Of a DNA stretch of 17,444 nucleotides, positions 1-6,823 are shown in pieces. The number at the start of each line of letters is the position of its first letter. Position 1 is the first letter of the stretch. Below the pieces are notes generated by a model. That model ran no database searches. It was not told the origin of the DNA and saw nothing but the letters and a program-made list of their open reading frames with translations. Position numbers and translations under genes: made by a program. This stretch comes from Balneolaceae bacterium (GTDB lineage Bacteria; Bacteroidota; Rhodothermia; Balneolales; Balneolaceae). Location of the stretch: assembly GCA_007123985.1 (NCBI GenBank), contig SLGA01000204.1, positions 1-17,444 on the forward strand, read 5' to 3'.

Positions 1-282
1 CCAAAAGTTTTCAATTCCCTGGCCAAAAATCCAAAGAGCAAACAAGTTAAAAATGATGTGGCCAAAACCGGCATGCAAAAACATGTAGGTAACAAGCTGA
101 GTTGGCATAAACAAGCCCGATCCAATAGGCCAAAGTGCGCCAAATTCCATCAGGAACCTGTAGAGCATCGGGTTACTGAGCGCTACAAAAACCAGCAGGT
201 TAACAATTAACAGGTGCTTTACCGCAGGTGGGAAAATTGAAAACTGTGTATTTGGTGAATAGTTATCGCCTTGGTAATTCAA
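1..282 (-). CDS. Rhomboid family intramembrane serine protease (N-terminal part)
   Basis: Ninety-four codons read leftward from a TTG at 282-280 to the window edge, so the gene is cut and its catalytic GxSG serine motif lies outside. What is visible fits a rhomboid protease. A short polar N-terminus leads into FPPAVKHLLIVNLLVFVAL (about residues 17-35, first membrane helix). Then comes a P-x-Q-L-V-T-Y-M-F-L-H segment in which H70, H75 and N79 form the H-x4-H-x3-N pattern of the second core helix, where rhomboids keep their oxyanion residues. An in-frame stop lies upstream near 330 and no ATG occurs before the first helix, so TTG is the most likely start. It overlaps the stop codon of the upstream oxidoreductase by four bases, which suggests translational coupling. 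Rhomboids cut transmembrane substrates inside the membrane; the substrate cannot be told from here. Confidence 0.85.
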   Translation of the reverse strand, partial: MNYQGDNYSPNTQFSIFPPAVKHLLIVNLLVFVALSNPMLYRFLMEFGALWPIGSGLFMPTQLVTYMFLHAGFGHIIFNLFALWIFGQGIENFW

Positions 283-1784
283 TGATTCGAGAGATTTTTT
301 AAATATTTTTGAACTCTGTAATATACGTTAAAACCACTTAAAGTAACGCCCGGAATTCCCTGTCCGGGAAAAACAGTGTCACCACAGAGGTAAAGACCTT
401 GAAACGGAGTTTTATTCGGTGTCCAGTCGAGCAGGGATCTTGACATACTTTGGGGAATACCACCTACTCTCCCCTTTTTTCGATACACCCAGTTACTCCA
501 GCTAACGGGCGTGGCGGAAAAAATCAATTCGATTTCTGCTTTGTTAAATCTCGGCAATTTTTTTTTCAGAATGTCTATAATTCTGTTTTGAACCTGAAGT
601 TTCATTGAATCATAATTACCGTTGAGCTCAAACCAAAATTCCGGTTTTGTGTGAGTGGATACATTCAGCACCCTTTTACCCGATTTAGCACGCCCGGTGT
701 CACCCCGTTTCGACATTGATACAAAAATTGAGTCTGAAACGAGACCATCAGTTTTTTCAGACTCATCAATATGCAACTGGTGGTGCAGTGTCATATCGTC
801 ATCAAAAATATCGTCCGTCACAATACCCATTGTGAATGCTCCCCAGGCATCATCGTATTTGGCTGCCTCCTTTCTAAAATAGCCGGCAATTTCACCACCG
901 GTATAATCAGGCATATTCCAGACAGGAATGTTTGATATAACCACCTTCGAAGTATATGTTTTACCTTTCGAGCTTACCACTTCGTATCCGCTGTCTATTC
1001 GGCTGATTGATTTCTCTCCCTCTTTGGTGTGCACTTCTGAACCATGATCGGACAAAAATTCCTCCAGTTTTTTTACCATTTCATGCAAGCCGCCGGGCAC
1101 GTAATAATTGGTATAATTCGTATATGTGATGGCAGGTGCTCCAAACAGAAAGGGCGTGTTATTACTATCCGCCTGGGCAGATATAATCAGCTGTTCGTCC
1201 AGAAACCGAAAGAATTCAGGGTTGGATATTCCCACATCTGATGCTGCTTTTTTTACAGATTTAAGGGCATAAGGGAGCACCCACACATCTTTGGGATTGT
1301 TCTTTAGAAGCTGTAGCCAGTCTGAACGATCAACCGGCGGGAAAAAGTGATTTTTACCGGAAACTCTCCAGACAACATCCGAAATTTGAAAGGCCAGTTT
1401 CCAAAATGCTTCCTGTTCTGCTGTCTCCCCAAAATGATTTTCCACCTCGTTGAGCCACTTATCTCTCTCCTGCCATCTGGTTACAGTTTTATTACCCATA
1501 TAAACATTCATAGAGGGTGTAATCGGTTCTTTTGGAAGTGTAATTCCGAGTGTATCTTCAAGGTTTCGGAGTGGTTGGTGTTTATCAAAGCCAATAAGTG
1601 TTGTGGCCCCCGATTCAAATATATACCCCTTTCTGTAGTATGAGGAACTGCAACCACCGGTTACATGTGCCTTCTCCAGTACTAAAACCTTATAGCCTGC
1701 ATTTGCAAGAAGTGAAGCAGCAGTGATACCTCCCATGCCGGCTCCGGCTACAATTACATCAAATGTTTCTGTTTGATTTTTCAT
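279..1784 (-). CDS. Phytoene desaturase / carotenoid isomerase-like FAD oxidoreductase
   Basis: This 501-residue protein belongs to the CrtI/CrtISO/CrtD family of FAD-dependent oxidoreductases. The N-terminus carries the dinucleotide-binding Rossmann motif (G14-A-G16-M-G-G19) followed by the acidic end of the second strand and a TGGCSSSY segment. The C-terminus has the second FAD motif GLYLCGDTVFPGQGIPGV (about residues 463-480), which in this family precedes a helix that closes the flavin site. The GDTxxPGQG form is closest to the carotenoid isomerase and CrtD branches. Family members desaturate or isomerise carotenoids at the membrane, but related proteins act on other hydrophobic polyenes or retinoids. 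No phytoene synthase, cyclase or other carotenoid gene is in the window, so the substrate is open. It follows the exporter ATPase gene by 80 bases and overlaps the rhomboid gene, so it may be read through from upstream. The ATG at 1784 directly precedes the flavin-binding strand, as expected. Confidence 0.88.
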   Translation of the reverse strand: MKNQTETFDVIVAGAGMGGITAASLLANAGYKVLVLEKAHVTGGCSSSYYRKGYIFESGATTLIGFDKHQPLRNLEDTLGITLPKEPITPSMNVYMGNKTVTRWQERDKWLNEVENHFGETAEQEAFWKLAFQISDVVWRVSGKNHFFPPVDRSDWLQLLKNNPKDVWVLPYALKSVKKAASDVGISNPEFFRFLDEQLIISAQADSNNTPFLFGAPAITYTNYTNYYVPGGLHEMVKKLEEFLSDHGSEVHTKEGEKSISRIDSGYEVVSSKGKTYTSKVVISNIPVWNMPDYTGGEIAGYFRKEAAKYDDAWGAFTMGIVTDDIFDDDMTLHHQLHIDESEKTDGLVSDSIFVSMSKRGDTGRAKSGKRVLNVSTHTKPEFWFELNGNYDSMKLQVQNRIIDILKKKLPRFNKAEIELIFSATPVSWSNWVYRKKGRVGGIPQSMSRSLLDWTPNKTPFQGLYLCGDTVFPGQGIPGVTLSGFNVYYRVQKYLKNLSNH

Positions 1785-1864
1785 GATAAACAGAACAAAT
1801 GCACCCGCCGGTTGGTTCAGTAAAAAATGAGATATAATTTAAATAGCTTGCTGATATAAACGTA

Positions 1865-2596
1865 CTAAACTGCTACTGCTTCAAGATCTTTGTTAGCAAG
1901 TGTAGGACTCTGAATTTTCTCGTCCACCTCAATTTTTCCATCTCGCAACCTAATCACTCTTCTGGCATAATTTGCGATATCATTTTCATGAGTTACCAAA
2001 ATGATGGTATTGCCTGAGCGGTAAAGGTCTTCAAAAAGAAGCATAATTTCATCACCCGTTTTACTATCCAGGTTTCCTGTCGGTTCATCCGCAAGTAAAA
2101 TGGATGGATCGTTTACGAGGGCTCTCGCAATAGCTACCCGCTGGCGCTGTCCGCCGGAGAGTTCATTGGGTTTATGATCCATTCTGTCACCCAAACCAAC
2201 TTTGGTTAATGTAGCAGAAGCTTTCTCCTTTCTGATTTTACTTTTCATACCAGAATAGATAAGCGGGAGTTCAACATTACTCAGGCAGTCTGTTCGTGGC
2301 AGCAAGTTAAATGTCTGAAATACAAAACCTATCTCCCTGTTTCTGATCTGAGCCAGTTCCGCATCATCCAAATCACTCACACGATGCCCGTTCAGTATAT
2401 ATTCCCCGTCTGTTGGAGAGTCGAGACAGCCAATAAGGTTCATCAGGGTTGATTTGCCGGATCCTGAGGGCCCCATTATTGCGATATATTCGTTTTCAGC
2501 AATATCAAAGGTTACACCATCAAGAGCTCGTACAAGTGTCTGCCCCATTTTGTAGTGCCTTTTGAGATCTTTAATTTCAATGATTTTCTTTGCCAT
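1865..2596 (-). CDS. ABC transporter ATP-binding protein, MacB/LolD type
   Basis: A 243-residue stand-alone nucleotide-binding subunit. Visible motifs are Walker A GPSGSGKST (residues 42-50), the Q-loop in GFVFQ (Q94), the signature LSGGQ (146-150) followed by RQRVAIARAL, Walker B ILLADE (166-171), the D-loop after PTGNLD, and the switch histidine H203 in LVTHEND. The GFVFQTFNLLPR and DEPTGNLD signatures place it in the MacB/LolD/FtsE branch, which powers FtsX-type permeases that work on periplasmic substrates rather than importing. The likely partners are the two permeases at 6824-9289. An in-frame TTG at 2614 would add six residues. I prefer the ATG at 2596 because a GGTGGGAG sequence sits just upstream and the family begins near this point. 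It lies 30 bases after the adaptor gene, so the two are probably in one operon. Confidence 0.93.
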   Translation of the reverse strand: MAKKIIEIKDLKRHYKMGQTLVRALDGVTFDIAENEYIAIMGPSGSGKSTLMNLIGCLDSPTDGEYILNGHRVSDLDDAELAQIRNREIGFVFQTFNLLPRTDCLSNVELPLIYSGMKSKIRKEKASATLTKVGLGDRMDHKPNELSGGQRQRVAIARALVNDPSILLADEPTGNLDSKTGDEIMLLFEDLYRSGNTIILVTHENDIANYARRVIRLRDGKIEVDEKIQSPTLANKDLEAVAV

Positions 2597-2626
2597 ATCT
2601 CCCACCAGGATCAATACTTACAGTTA

Positions 2627-3961
2627 TCAGTTTCTGTTTGATACGTTAATTTTATCGCCATCTTCCAGCTCTCTTGATAGAATACGATAGCTCCCGGTAA
2701 CCACCTCTGCACCGGTTTCAACACCACTCATTATCTGGATGTGGCTGTTATCACTGATGCCTGTAGTTACTTCCATTCGTTTGGCTATACCACCATCATT
2801 CACGAATACCACTCGCCTGAAATCTTCCGTTCTGCTTCGGGATGCTGGCCTTTCTCCGGTTTCTGTAGTGTCTGCAGTGGCAGATCTTGAAAAATCACGA
2901 ACAGTAACTGCCTGTATAGGGATTGAAACCACATCATACACTGTATTCGTCCGGATATCCACATTGGCAGACATACCGGGCTTGAAGCTTGGGCTGTCGT
3001 CACTCTGAGTGCCTTCACTTACATTCATTACCATAAACTCAGATCCCGTTTGATCCAGATTGTGTGGAGTGGTAATGCGAATTTTCACCTTGTAATTGGT
3101 TACCTGATCGGCCGATCCGGTTCCCGCTATCTCTGCTGAGTTTGCAATTTCCGTTACCACGCCCTCGAACGATCGGTTTGGATAGGCGTCTACCTCAATT
3201 ATAGATGTATCAGCAACACTTACATTTACGATGTCGTTTTCGTTTACATCAACCACTACTTCCATCTGTTCCATCCGGGCGATGCGCATCATTTCGGTAC
3301 CGGCAGTTTGTGCCTGCCCCAGTACGCGTTCACCACGCTCAACCGCAAGACGGCTAATTGTTCCGTTTTTGGGTGATCTGATAACGGTTTGCTGTAGTTC
3401 CTCTTCGGCTCTTCGAAGCTGTGCACGTGCACTTTCTATCTGGAATTCAGCAGCCCGAAAGTTCGATTTTTGAGCCTCAAAGTTATTTGATGATTGCAGA
3501 TATTCCAGCTCAGAGATTAGATCCCGATCGTACAAATGTTTGTTTTTCAGGTATTCAACTTCGGCCTGAAGCATCTGAGCGCGCGCCTGCTCCATTCTGG
3601 ATTGCTGGGTTAAGAGCATGGCGTTGAGTTCATCAATTCTGGCCTCGTAAAGATCCGGCTTAATCCGTAGCAGCAGATCCCCTTCTCGAACATAATCTCC
3701 CTCCTGCACATTCAGTTCAATAATCTCTCCGGATACATCAGGTCGGATAATCACCTCAACTTCAGGTTGAATACGGCCGGTTGCCGATACAATCTGAGTA
3801 ATTGTGCGAAGTTCTGCGATCTCGGTTTCAACTGCTTTCTCAGCAGTTCCGCCATCAATCCAGCCTGCTGTTTTTGCAACGATGCCAAGCACCACTACAA
3901 CAAGGAGGATTACTCCTAATATTTTAATTAGTTTTTTTGTCGCTGTTTTATCTTTTGCCAT
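2627..3961 (-). CDS. Periplasmic adaptor subunit (HlyD/MacA family) of tripartite efflux pump
   Basis: A 444-residue membrane fusion protein. A lysine-rich start is followed by one membrane helix (about residues 11-30) that anchors the protein in the inner membrane. Next come the first lipoyl half-motif (VSGEIIELNVQEGDYVREGD, about 76-95), a long helical hairpin rich in Q, A, E and R (about 104-192), the returning lipoyl half (SPKNGTISRLAVERGERVLG, about 196-215), and then beta-barrel and membrane-proximal domains that end in EDGDKINV. This order is typical of MacA-type adaptors, which connect FtsX-type ABC permeases to a TolC-like channel. It sits 33 bases after the TolC gene and 30 bases before the ATPase gene, so tolC-adaptor-ATPase looks like one transcription unit. 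A short insert rich in S, T, R and E (about residues 365-380) interrupts the last domain. The transported substrate cannot be inferred. Confidence 0.92.
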   Translation of the reverse strand: MAKDKTATKKLIKILGVILLVVVVLGIVAKTAGWIDGGTAEKAVETEIAELRTITQIVSATGRIQPEVEVIIRPDVSGEIIELNVQEGDYVREGDLLLRIKPDLYEARIDELNAMLLTQQSRMEQARAQMLQAEVEYLKNKHLYDRDLISELEYLQSSNNFEAQKSNFRAAEFQIESARAQLRRAEEELQQTVIRSPKNGTISRLAVERGERVLGQAQTAGTEMMRIARMEQMEVVVDVNENDIVNVSVADTSIIEVDAYPNRSFEGVVTEIANSAEIAGTGSADQVTNYKVKIRITTPHNLDQTGSEFMVMNVSEGTQSDDSPSFKPGMSANVDIRTNTVYDVVSIPIQAVTVRDFSRSATADTTETGERPASRSRTEDFRRVVFVNDGGIAKRMEVTTGISDNSHIQIMSGVETGAEVVTGSYRILSRELEDGDKINVSNRN

Positions 3962-3994
3962 CCCTTATTTTTTTAAAGTAATTGATTGAGTACC

Positions 3995-5341
3995 CTACAG
4001 ATCAAACTCCGTATCAAGCTGTCCCAGGAAATAGTCTAACAGCTGTTCCTGGAAAACAAAATTGTAAATCGCCTGAATTCTGTTTGATTGAGCCTGCACA
4101 TAATTTGCATTAGCGAGGTTCAATTCAATCAGGGTTGACGATCCAACTTCATACCGCTGTTGTTCGGTTTCGTAAGCTCGTTCGGCCGCACGTAGTGATT
4201 TTTCGGTTGATTCAAGTTCTTTTACAATAGACTGGTAATCGCTGTATGCCTGCCGAACTTCTTCTGAAATCTGGAATCGCACATTATCAAGCTGCAATTC
4301 GCTGTTTCTAAGCTGTACATAGGCATTTTCAACATTTGTTCGATTATTCCACCGGGTAAAAATGGGAATCTGTATGTTGAAACCCATAGTTCGGGTAACG
4401 TTTTGATCAAAAAACTGATCGCTGAACGAAACGTTTTCACCCATAAATGTAAACTGATCACTATACCTGGCTCCCACTGATGCACTTGCTGTAATTGTGG
4501 GCAGATACTGTGCTCTTGCAATTCTGTAACTCTGGCGATTGCTTTCGATGTCAAATTCCTGTGATCGCAAATCACTGCGCATTTCCAGGGCTGCACTAAT
4601 AAGATCCTGTAAGTTTAAATTTACAGGAGCAAGTGAAAGTTCATCAACTGAAGGCATGCTTGTTTGAATATCTGTTATGCTCTCATCTTGCATAATTCTA
4701 ATAAGCTGTGCCTTACTAACTTCAAGTGCGTTCTCACGCTGAATCACGGTTAGTTCGTCGTTTGCTACAGCTGACTCCTGATTGAACAGATCAACCATGG
4801 GACGTGCGCCAACTTCCACCTGGGCTCTTACTTGTTCCAGCTGACTTTCTGAAGCCTGCAGAGTGGTTTCTGATATCTTTAACAGTTCTTCGTTTAATAC
4901 AACCTGCAGGTATCGACTGGCCGTATTGAACATCACATTTTCACGCAGGCGCTCGAATTGCAGATCATCCGATGACCTGTCAGCCTGAGCCCTTCTTAGA
5001 TTAGAAATATTTGTAAACCCATCAAAAACAGTGATACTTGTGTTTATACCACCATTTAACCCTATCGTTGTACGATCTTCAAATGTGAGATCTTCCTGAA
5101 CAAACTGCCTACCAACCTGGCGGTTTCCCGAAAAACTTGCGTTTAAATTTGGAAGGAAATCAGCCTGTGCACTTCGAACTCTTGTATCTGCAAGACCCCG
5201 ATTATTCTCTGCCTGCTTTAACTGATAATTATTTTGAAGTGCAATTTGAATGGCTTCCTCAAGTGTGATGGGTCGCTCTTGTGCCTGGATTAAAACCGGT
5301 GTGAGAAAAAAGCACAGTAGTAATAGTATTTTCTGCTTCAT
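3995..5341 (-). CDS. TolC family outer membrane efflux protein
   Basis: A 448-residue outer membrane channel protein. Residues 1-20 form a signal peptide (KQK, then a leucine-rich core, then IQA before QER), giving export by the Sec pathway. The mature protein opens with PITLEEAIQIALQNNYQLKQA, the usual start of the first OEP repeat, and continues with long amphipathic helices rich in Q, A, E, N and R. A second related repeat begins near ISAALEMRSDLRSQEFDI (about residues 247-264). Beta-strand-like segments such as ASVGARYSDQF alternate with the helices, as in the barrel of TolC. The protein would form a trimeric duct joined to the adaptor encoded next. The upstream 265-base gap carries an inverted repeat and a tiny reading frame (see findings), so it may head its own transcription unit. 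Confidence 0.93.
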   Translation of the reverse strand: MKQKILLLLCFFLTPVLIQAQERPITLEEAIQIALQNNYQLKQAENNRGLADTRVRSAQADFLPNLNASFSGNRQVGRQFVQEDLTFEDRTTIGLNGGINTSITVFDGFTNISNLRRAQADRSSDDLQFERLRENVMFNTASRYLQVVLNEELLKISETTLQASESQLEQVRAQVEVGARPMVDLFNQESAVANDELTVIQRENALEVSKAQLIRIMQDESITDIQTSMPSVDELSLAPVNLNLQDLISAALEMRSDLRSQEFDIESNRQSYRIARAQYLPTITASASVGARYSDQFTFMGENVSFSDQFFDQNVTRTMGFNIQIPIFTRWNNRTNVENAYVQLRNSELQLDNVRFQISEEVRQAYSDYQSIVKELESTEKSLRAAERAYETEQQRYEVGSSTLIELNLANANYVQAQSNRIQAIYNFVFQEQLLDYFLGQLDTEFDL

Positions 5342-5370
5342 GGGATTAGCTGTTATTAGATTTTGGATTT

Positions 5371-5388
5371 TTACACGTAGAAGTGTAA
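5371..5388. repeat. Perfect inverted repeat ahead of the TolC gene, possible operator
   Basis: TTACAC, six bases, GTGTAA: six-base arms match perfectly around a six-base spacer. It lies 30 bases before the TolC start codon, in the presumed untranslated leader. Size and spacing suit a dimeric regulator site such as that of a TetR or MarR-type protein, but no regulator gene is in the window. The same bases overlap the end of a nine-codon reading frame. A chance six-base repeat in AT-rich DNA is possible. Confidence 0.35.
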
Positions 5389-5534
5389 CGAGAGTTTCAT
5401 AATTTTTTCTCTGTTTTTGTAAATAAAAACGAATTTTAACATTTCGTAATTTCTGGCCATTTTTTTAGACGAAATAGAAACTCATTGGTTTTATCTCATG
5501 CTTCAAAAGATTTTTCAGGATCTTCGATGATAAA

Positions 5535-5556
5535 GCTTACAGATTCGTAAGTAAGC
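5535..5556 (-). terminator. Weak hairpin downstream of the YqjK-like gene, possible terminator
   Basis: GCTTAC, ten bases, GTAAGC, read on the minus strand and followed by TTTATC. The hairpin stands about 50 bases after the end of the gene at 5607 and ahead of the TolC gene. The stem is only six pairs and the T run is short and broken, so it would be a poor intrinsic terminator. It may be an attenuator, a transcript-end structure or chance. Confidence 0.25.
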
Positions 5557-5606
5557 ATTTTAAGGAGTATATAAGCACTGAATGGCTGATCAGAAGTAGA
5601 TAAGCT

Positions 5607-5990
5607 TTATCTCTTGTCCGAAGTGATTTTTTGATCGATCCATTCACTCATGTAAGATGCTGCTCTCCTGGCAGCAATGCGTTTCATCTCATCATAAAGT
5701 ATCCCGGTAAAAGCCGGGCTTCTCATTGAGGATTCTGTATCAGATGATTTGCTTTTTTTGCGACGGGTAAGACTTAATGCAAGGCCAACTACCAGTGCAG
5801 CACCAAACATCTGAAGTGGCCGTTTTTTTATAAATTCAACAGGCTGAACTGACCCAAGCATGCTCTTTTTTGCTTTTGAAAATCGGTTTTCAAAACTCTG
5901 TTCAAGAAGATCAAGGTCGTCTTGTAAACGGGTTTTTCGAAGCCTGATGTCAGCCATGGTTATTTTTTTCTTTTTACTCAGTTTACTCAC
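5607..5990 (-). CDS. Small YqjK-like membrane protein, function unknown
   Basis: A 127-residue protein with a very basic N-terminus, a charged helical stretch (about residues 13-45, likely coiled coil), one hydrophobic segment (about 61-76, FGAALVVGLALSL) flanked by basic residues, and a charged C-terminal helix ending in KITSDKR. I do not recognise a clear domain. The size, the single helix with RP just before it and the position after a YqjE-like gene suggest the third member of a YqjD-YqjE-YqjK-type cassette; this is inferred mainly from position. The start is a GTG at 5990 that overlaps the upstream stop (GTGA), pointing to coupling. An in-frame ATG at codon 12 (MADIRL) is an alternative start. 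The six-base arms AGATAA/TTATCT flank three bases at the stop codon (5598-5612). Confidence 0.7.
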   Translation of the reverse strand: MSKLSKKKKITMADIRLRKTRLQDDLDLLEQSFENRFSKAKKSMLGSVQPVEFIKKRPLQMFGAALVVGLALSLTRRKKSKSSDTESSMRSPAFTGILYDEMKRIAARRAASYMSEWIDQKITSDKR

Positions 5991-6382
5991 CCCCTTTTCG
6001 ATGATTTCTCATCTTCTTTTTCAAATCGATACAGTGTTTTTGCGATCAGTTTAGCCTGAAAATGTTCAGTAAATCGAGTCGATTTTTTCCGAAACAGAAC
6101 GAAACCAATAACAAACATTGGAATCGAAACAATGGCAAACCCCGCACTGATGCTATTCAACAAATCTCCGATCAAAAACGCCAAACTGAATGCAATAAAT
6201 AACAACCCACCGGTTAACAGGGCAACGCCTGTAAACTTCTGAATGGTCAGAGCCATTATAAGTGAAATCTGCTCTGCAATGGTTAGAGAAAAGAGCCTAA
6301 TTCTTTTCTCCACATATTCTTTCAAATCGGTGAGAAGCCGCTGGTCGTATTTGTTCTTTGTATCGTTTTCTTGCTGGGGCAT
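5987..6382 (-). CDS. YqjE-like / holin superfamily 3.6-type membrane protein
   Basis: A 131-residue inner membrane protein. A charged N-terminal helix (about residues 10-35) with the LKEYVEKRIRLFSLTIAEQ pattern leads into two close membrane helices (about 48-72 and 78-97). They are separated by a short GDLLNS turn, and a basic, charged tail follows. This layout matches the YqjE/DUF1469 group, named for likeness to phage holins but found widely as chromosomal genes of unknown biochemical role. No phage genes are near, so a lysis role is unlikely. It begins 7 bases after the YqjD-like gene and overlaps the next gene by four bases, so the three genes are almost certainly co-transcribed and co-translated. 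E. coli has the same order, yqjD-yqjE-yqjK. Confidence 0.75.
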   Translation of the reverse strand: MPQQENDTKNKYDQRLLTDLKEYVEKRIRLFSLTIAEQISLIMALTIQKFTGVALLTGGLLFIAFSLAFLIGDLLNSISAGFAIVSIPMFVIGFVLFRKKSTRFTEHFQAKLIAKTLYRFEKEDEKSSKRG

Positions 6383-6389
6383 TGAACGC

Positions 6390-6596
6390 CTATCTGAAAA
6401 TTTTTCCGATTAGAAAACCGACAGCCGCTCCAACTGCCACACTACTGATAGGATATTTTCGAATCAGAAGTTCAGCTTCGGTTTTTATTTCCTGAAATTT
6501 TTCCTGAAGCTCAGCATCCTGTAACATTGAGTGGCCTTCTTCAATTACACTTTCCAGTTCATCGTTTAAATCGTTGATAATATTCTCATCCATCAT
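6390..6596 (-). CDS. ElaB/YqjD-like (DUF883-type) tail-anchored small protein
   Basis: A 68-residue protein. The first 45 residues are acidic and helical (many E, D, L and Q). The end is a single membrane segment beginning with a proline and rich in small residues (YPISSVAVGAAVGFLIGKIF, about 48-67), closed by a final arginine. The P-x3-V-x-VGAAVGF-x-x-G pattern closely follows the C-terminus of E. coli YqjD and ElaB. Those proteins are anchored in the inner membrane by this segment and have been linked to ribosome binding in stationary phase. The acidic part here is shorter than in E. coli, where these proteins are near 100 residues. It leads a three-gene cassette. Two ATG codons (6596 and 6593) are possible starts. 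Family assignment is by eye and rests mainly on the tail. Confidence 0.72.
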   Translation of the reverse strand: MMDENIINDLNDELESVIEEGHSMLQDAELQEKFQEIKTEAELLIRKYPISSVAVGAAVGFLIGKIFR

Positions 6597-6675
6597 TCAG
6601 GCGGTTACGTGTTTAGGAAATCAGTTATTTGTACAGCAAAATAACACCTTGAACAGTAATGATAAACAAAATATG

Positions 6676-6695
6676 TCAATTCTTTAGAGAATTGA
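6676..6695. repeat. Perfect eight-base inverted repeat upstream of the YqjD-like gene
   Basis: TCAATTCT, four bases (TTAG), AGAATTGA: perfect arms of eight bases, about 80 bases before the YqjD-like start. On the minus strand the right arm runs straight into TTGACA (6679-6674), which looks like a -35 hexamer, though I see no good -10 box at standard spacing. It may be an operator or an RNA hairpin. There is no T run to make it a convincing terminator. Confidence 0.35.
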
Positions 6696-6747
6696 ATAAA
6701 TGCCCTTCTTATTTAATTGCATATACAATTTTTTGCCTGCACTTTAA

Positions 6748-6764
6748 GATCAGAGAACCTGATC
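6748..6764. repeat. Perfect six-base inverted repeat after the second permease gene
   Basis: GATCAG, five bases (AGAAC), CTGATC, about 60 bases beyond the stop of the permease at 6824. The stem is short and has no T run on either side. It could mark the end of the permease transcript or be chance. The rest of the gap 6597-6823 is AT-rich and holds nothing else I can name. Confidence 0.25.
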
Positions 6765-6823
6765 CAGACAACAGTTATTTTGAAGCTTAAATAATTAGAT
6801 ATGTTTACTTAGTTCTTGCTCAG

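Noticed and set aside
2597..2614. A six-residue N-terminal extension of the ATPase from an in-frame TTG.
   Set aside because: The purine-rich GGTGGGAG within the extension fits as the ribosome binding site for the ATG at 2596, so the shorter form is preferred.
5987..6382. Holin-like protein as a sign of a prophage.
   Set aside because: No capsid, tail, integrase or lysin gene is near, and the YqjE-type family is mostly chromosomal.
6661..6679. Minus-strand TTGACA as the -35 box of a promoter for the YqjD-like gene.
   Set aside because: No -10-like hexamer is found 16 to 18 bases downstream, so it was noted only with the inverted repeat.
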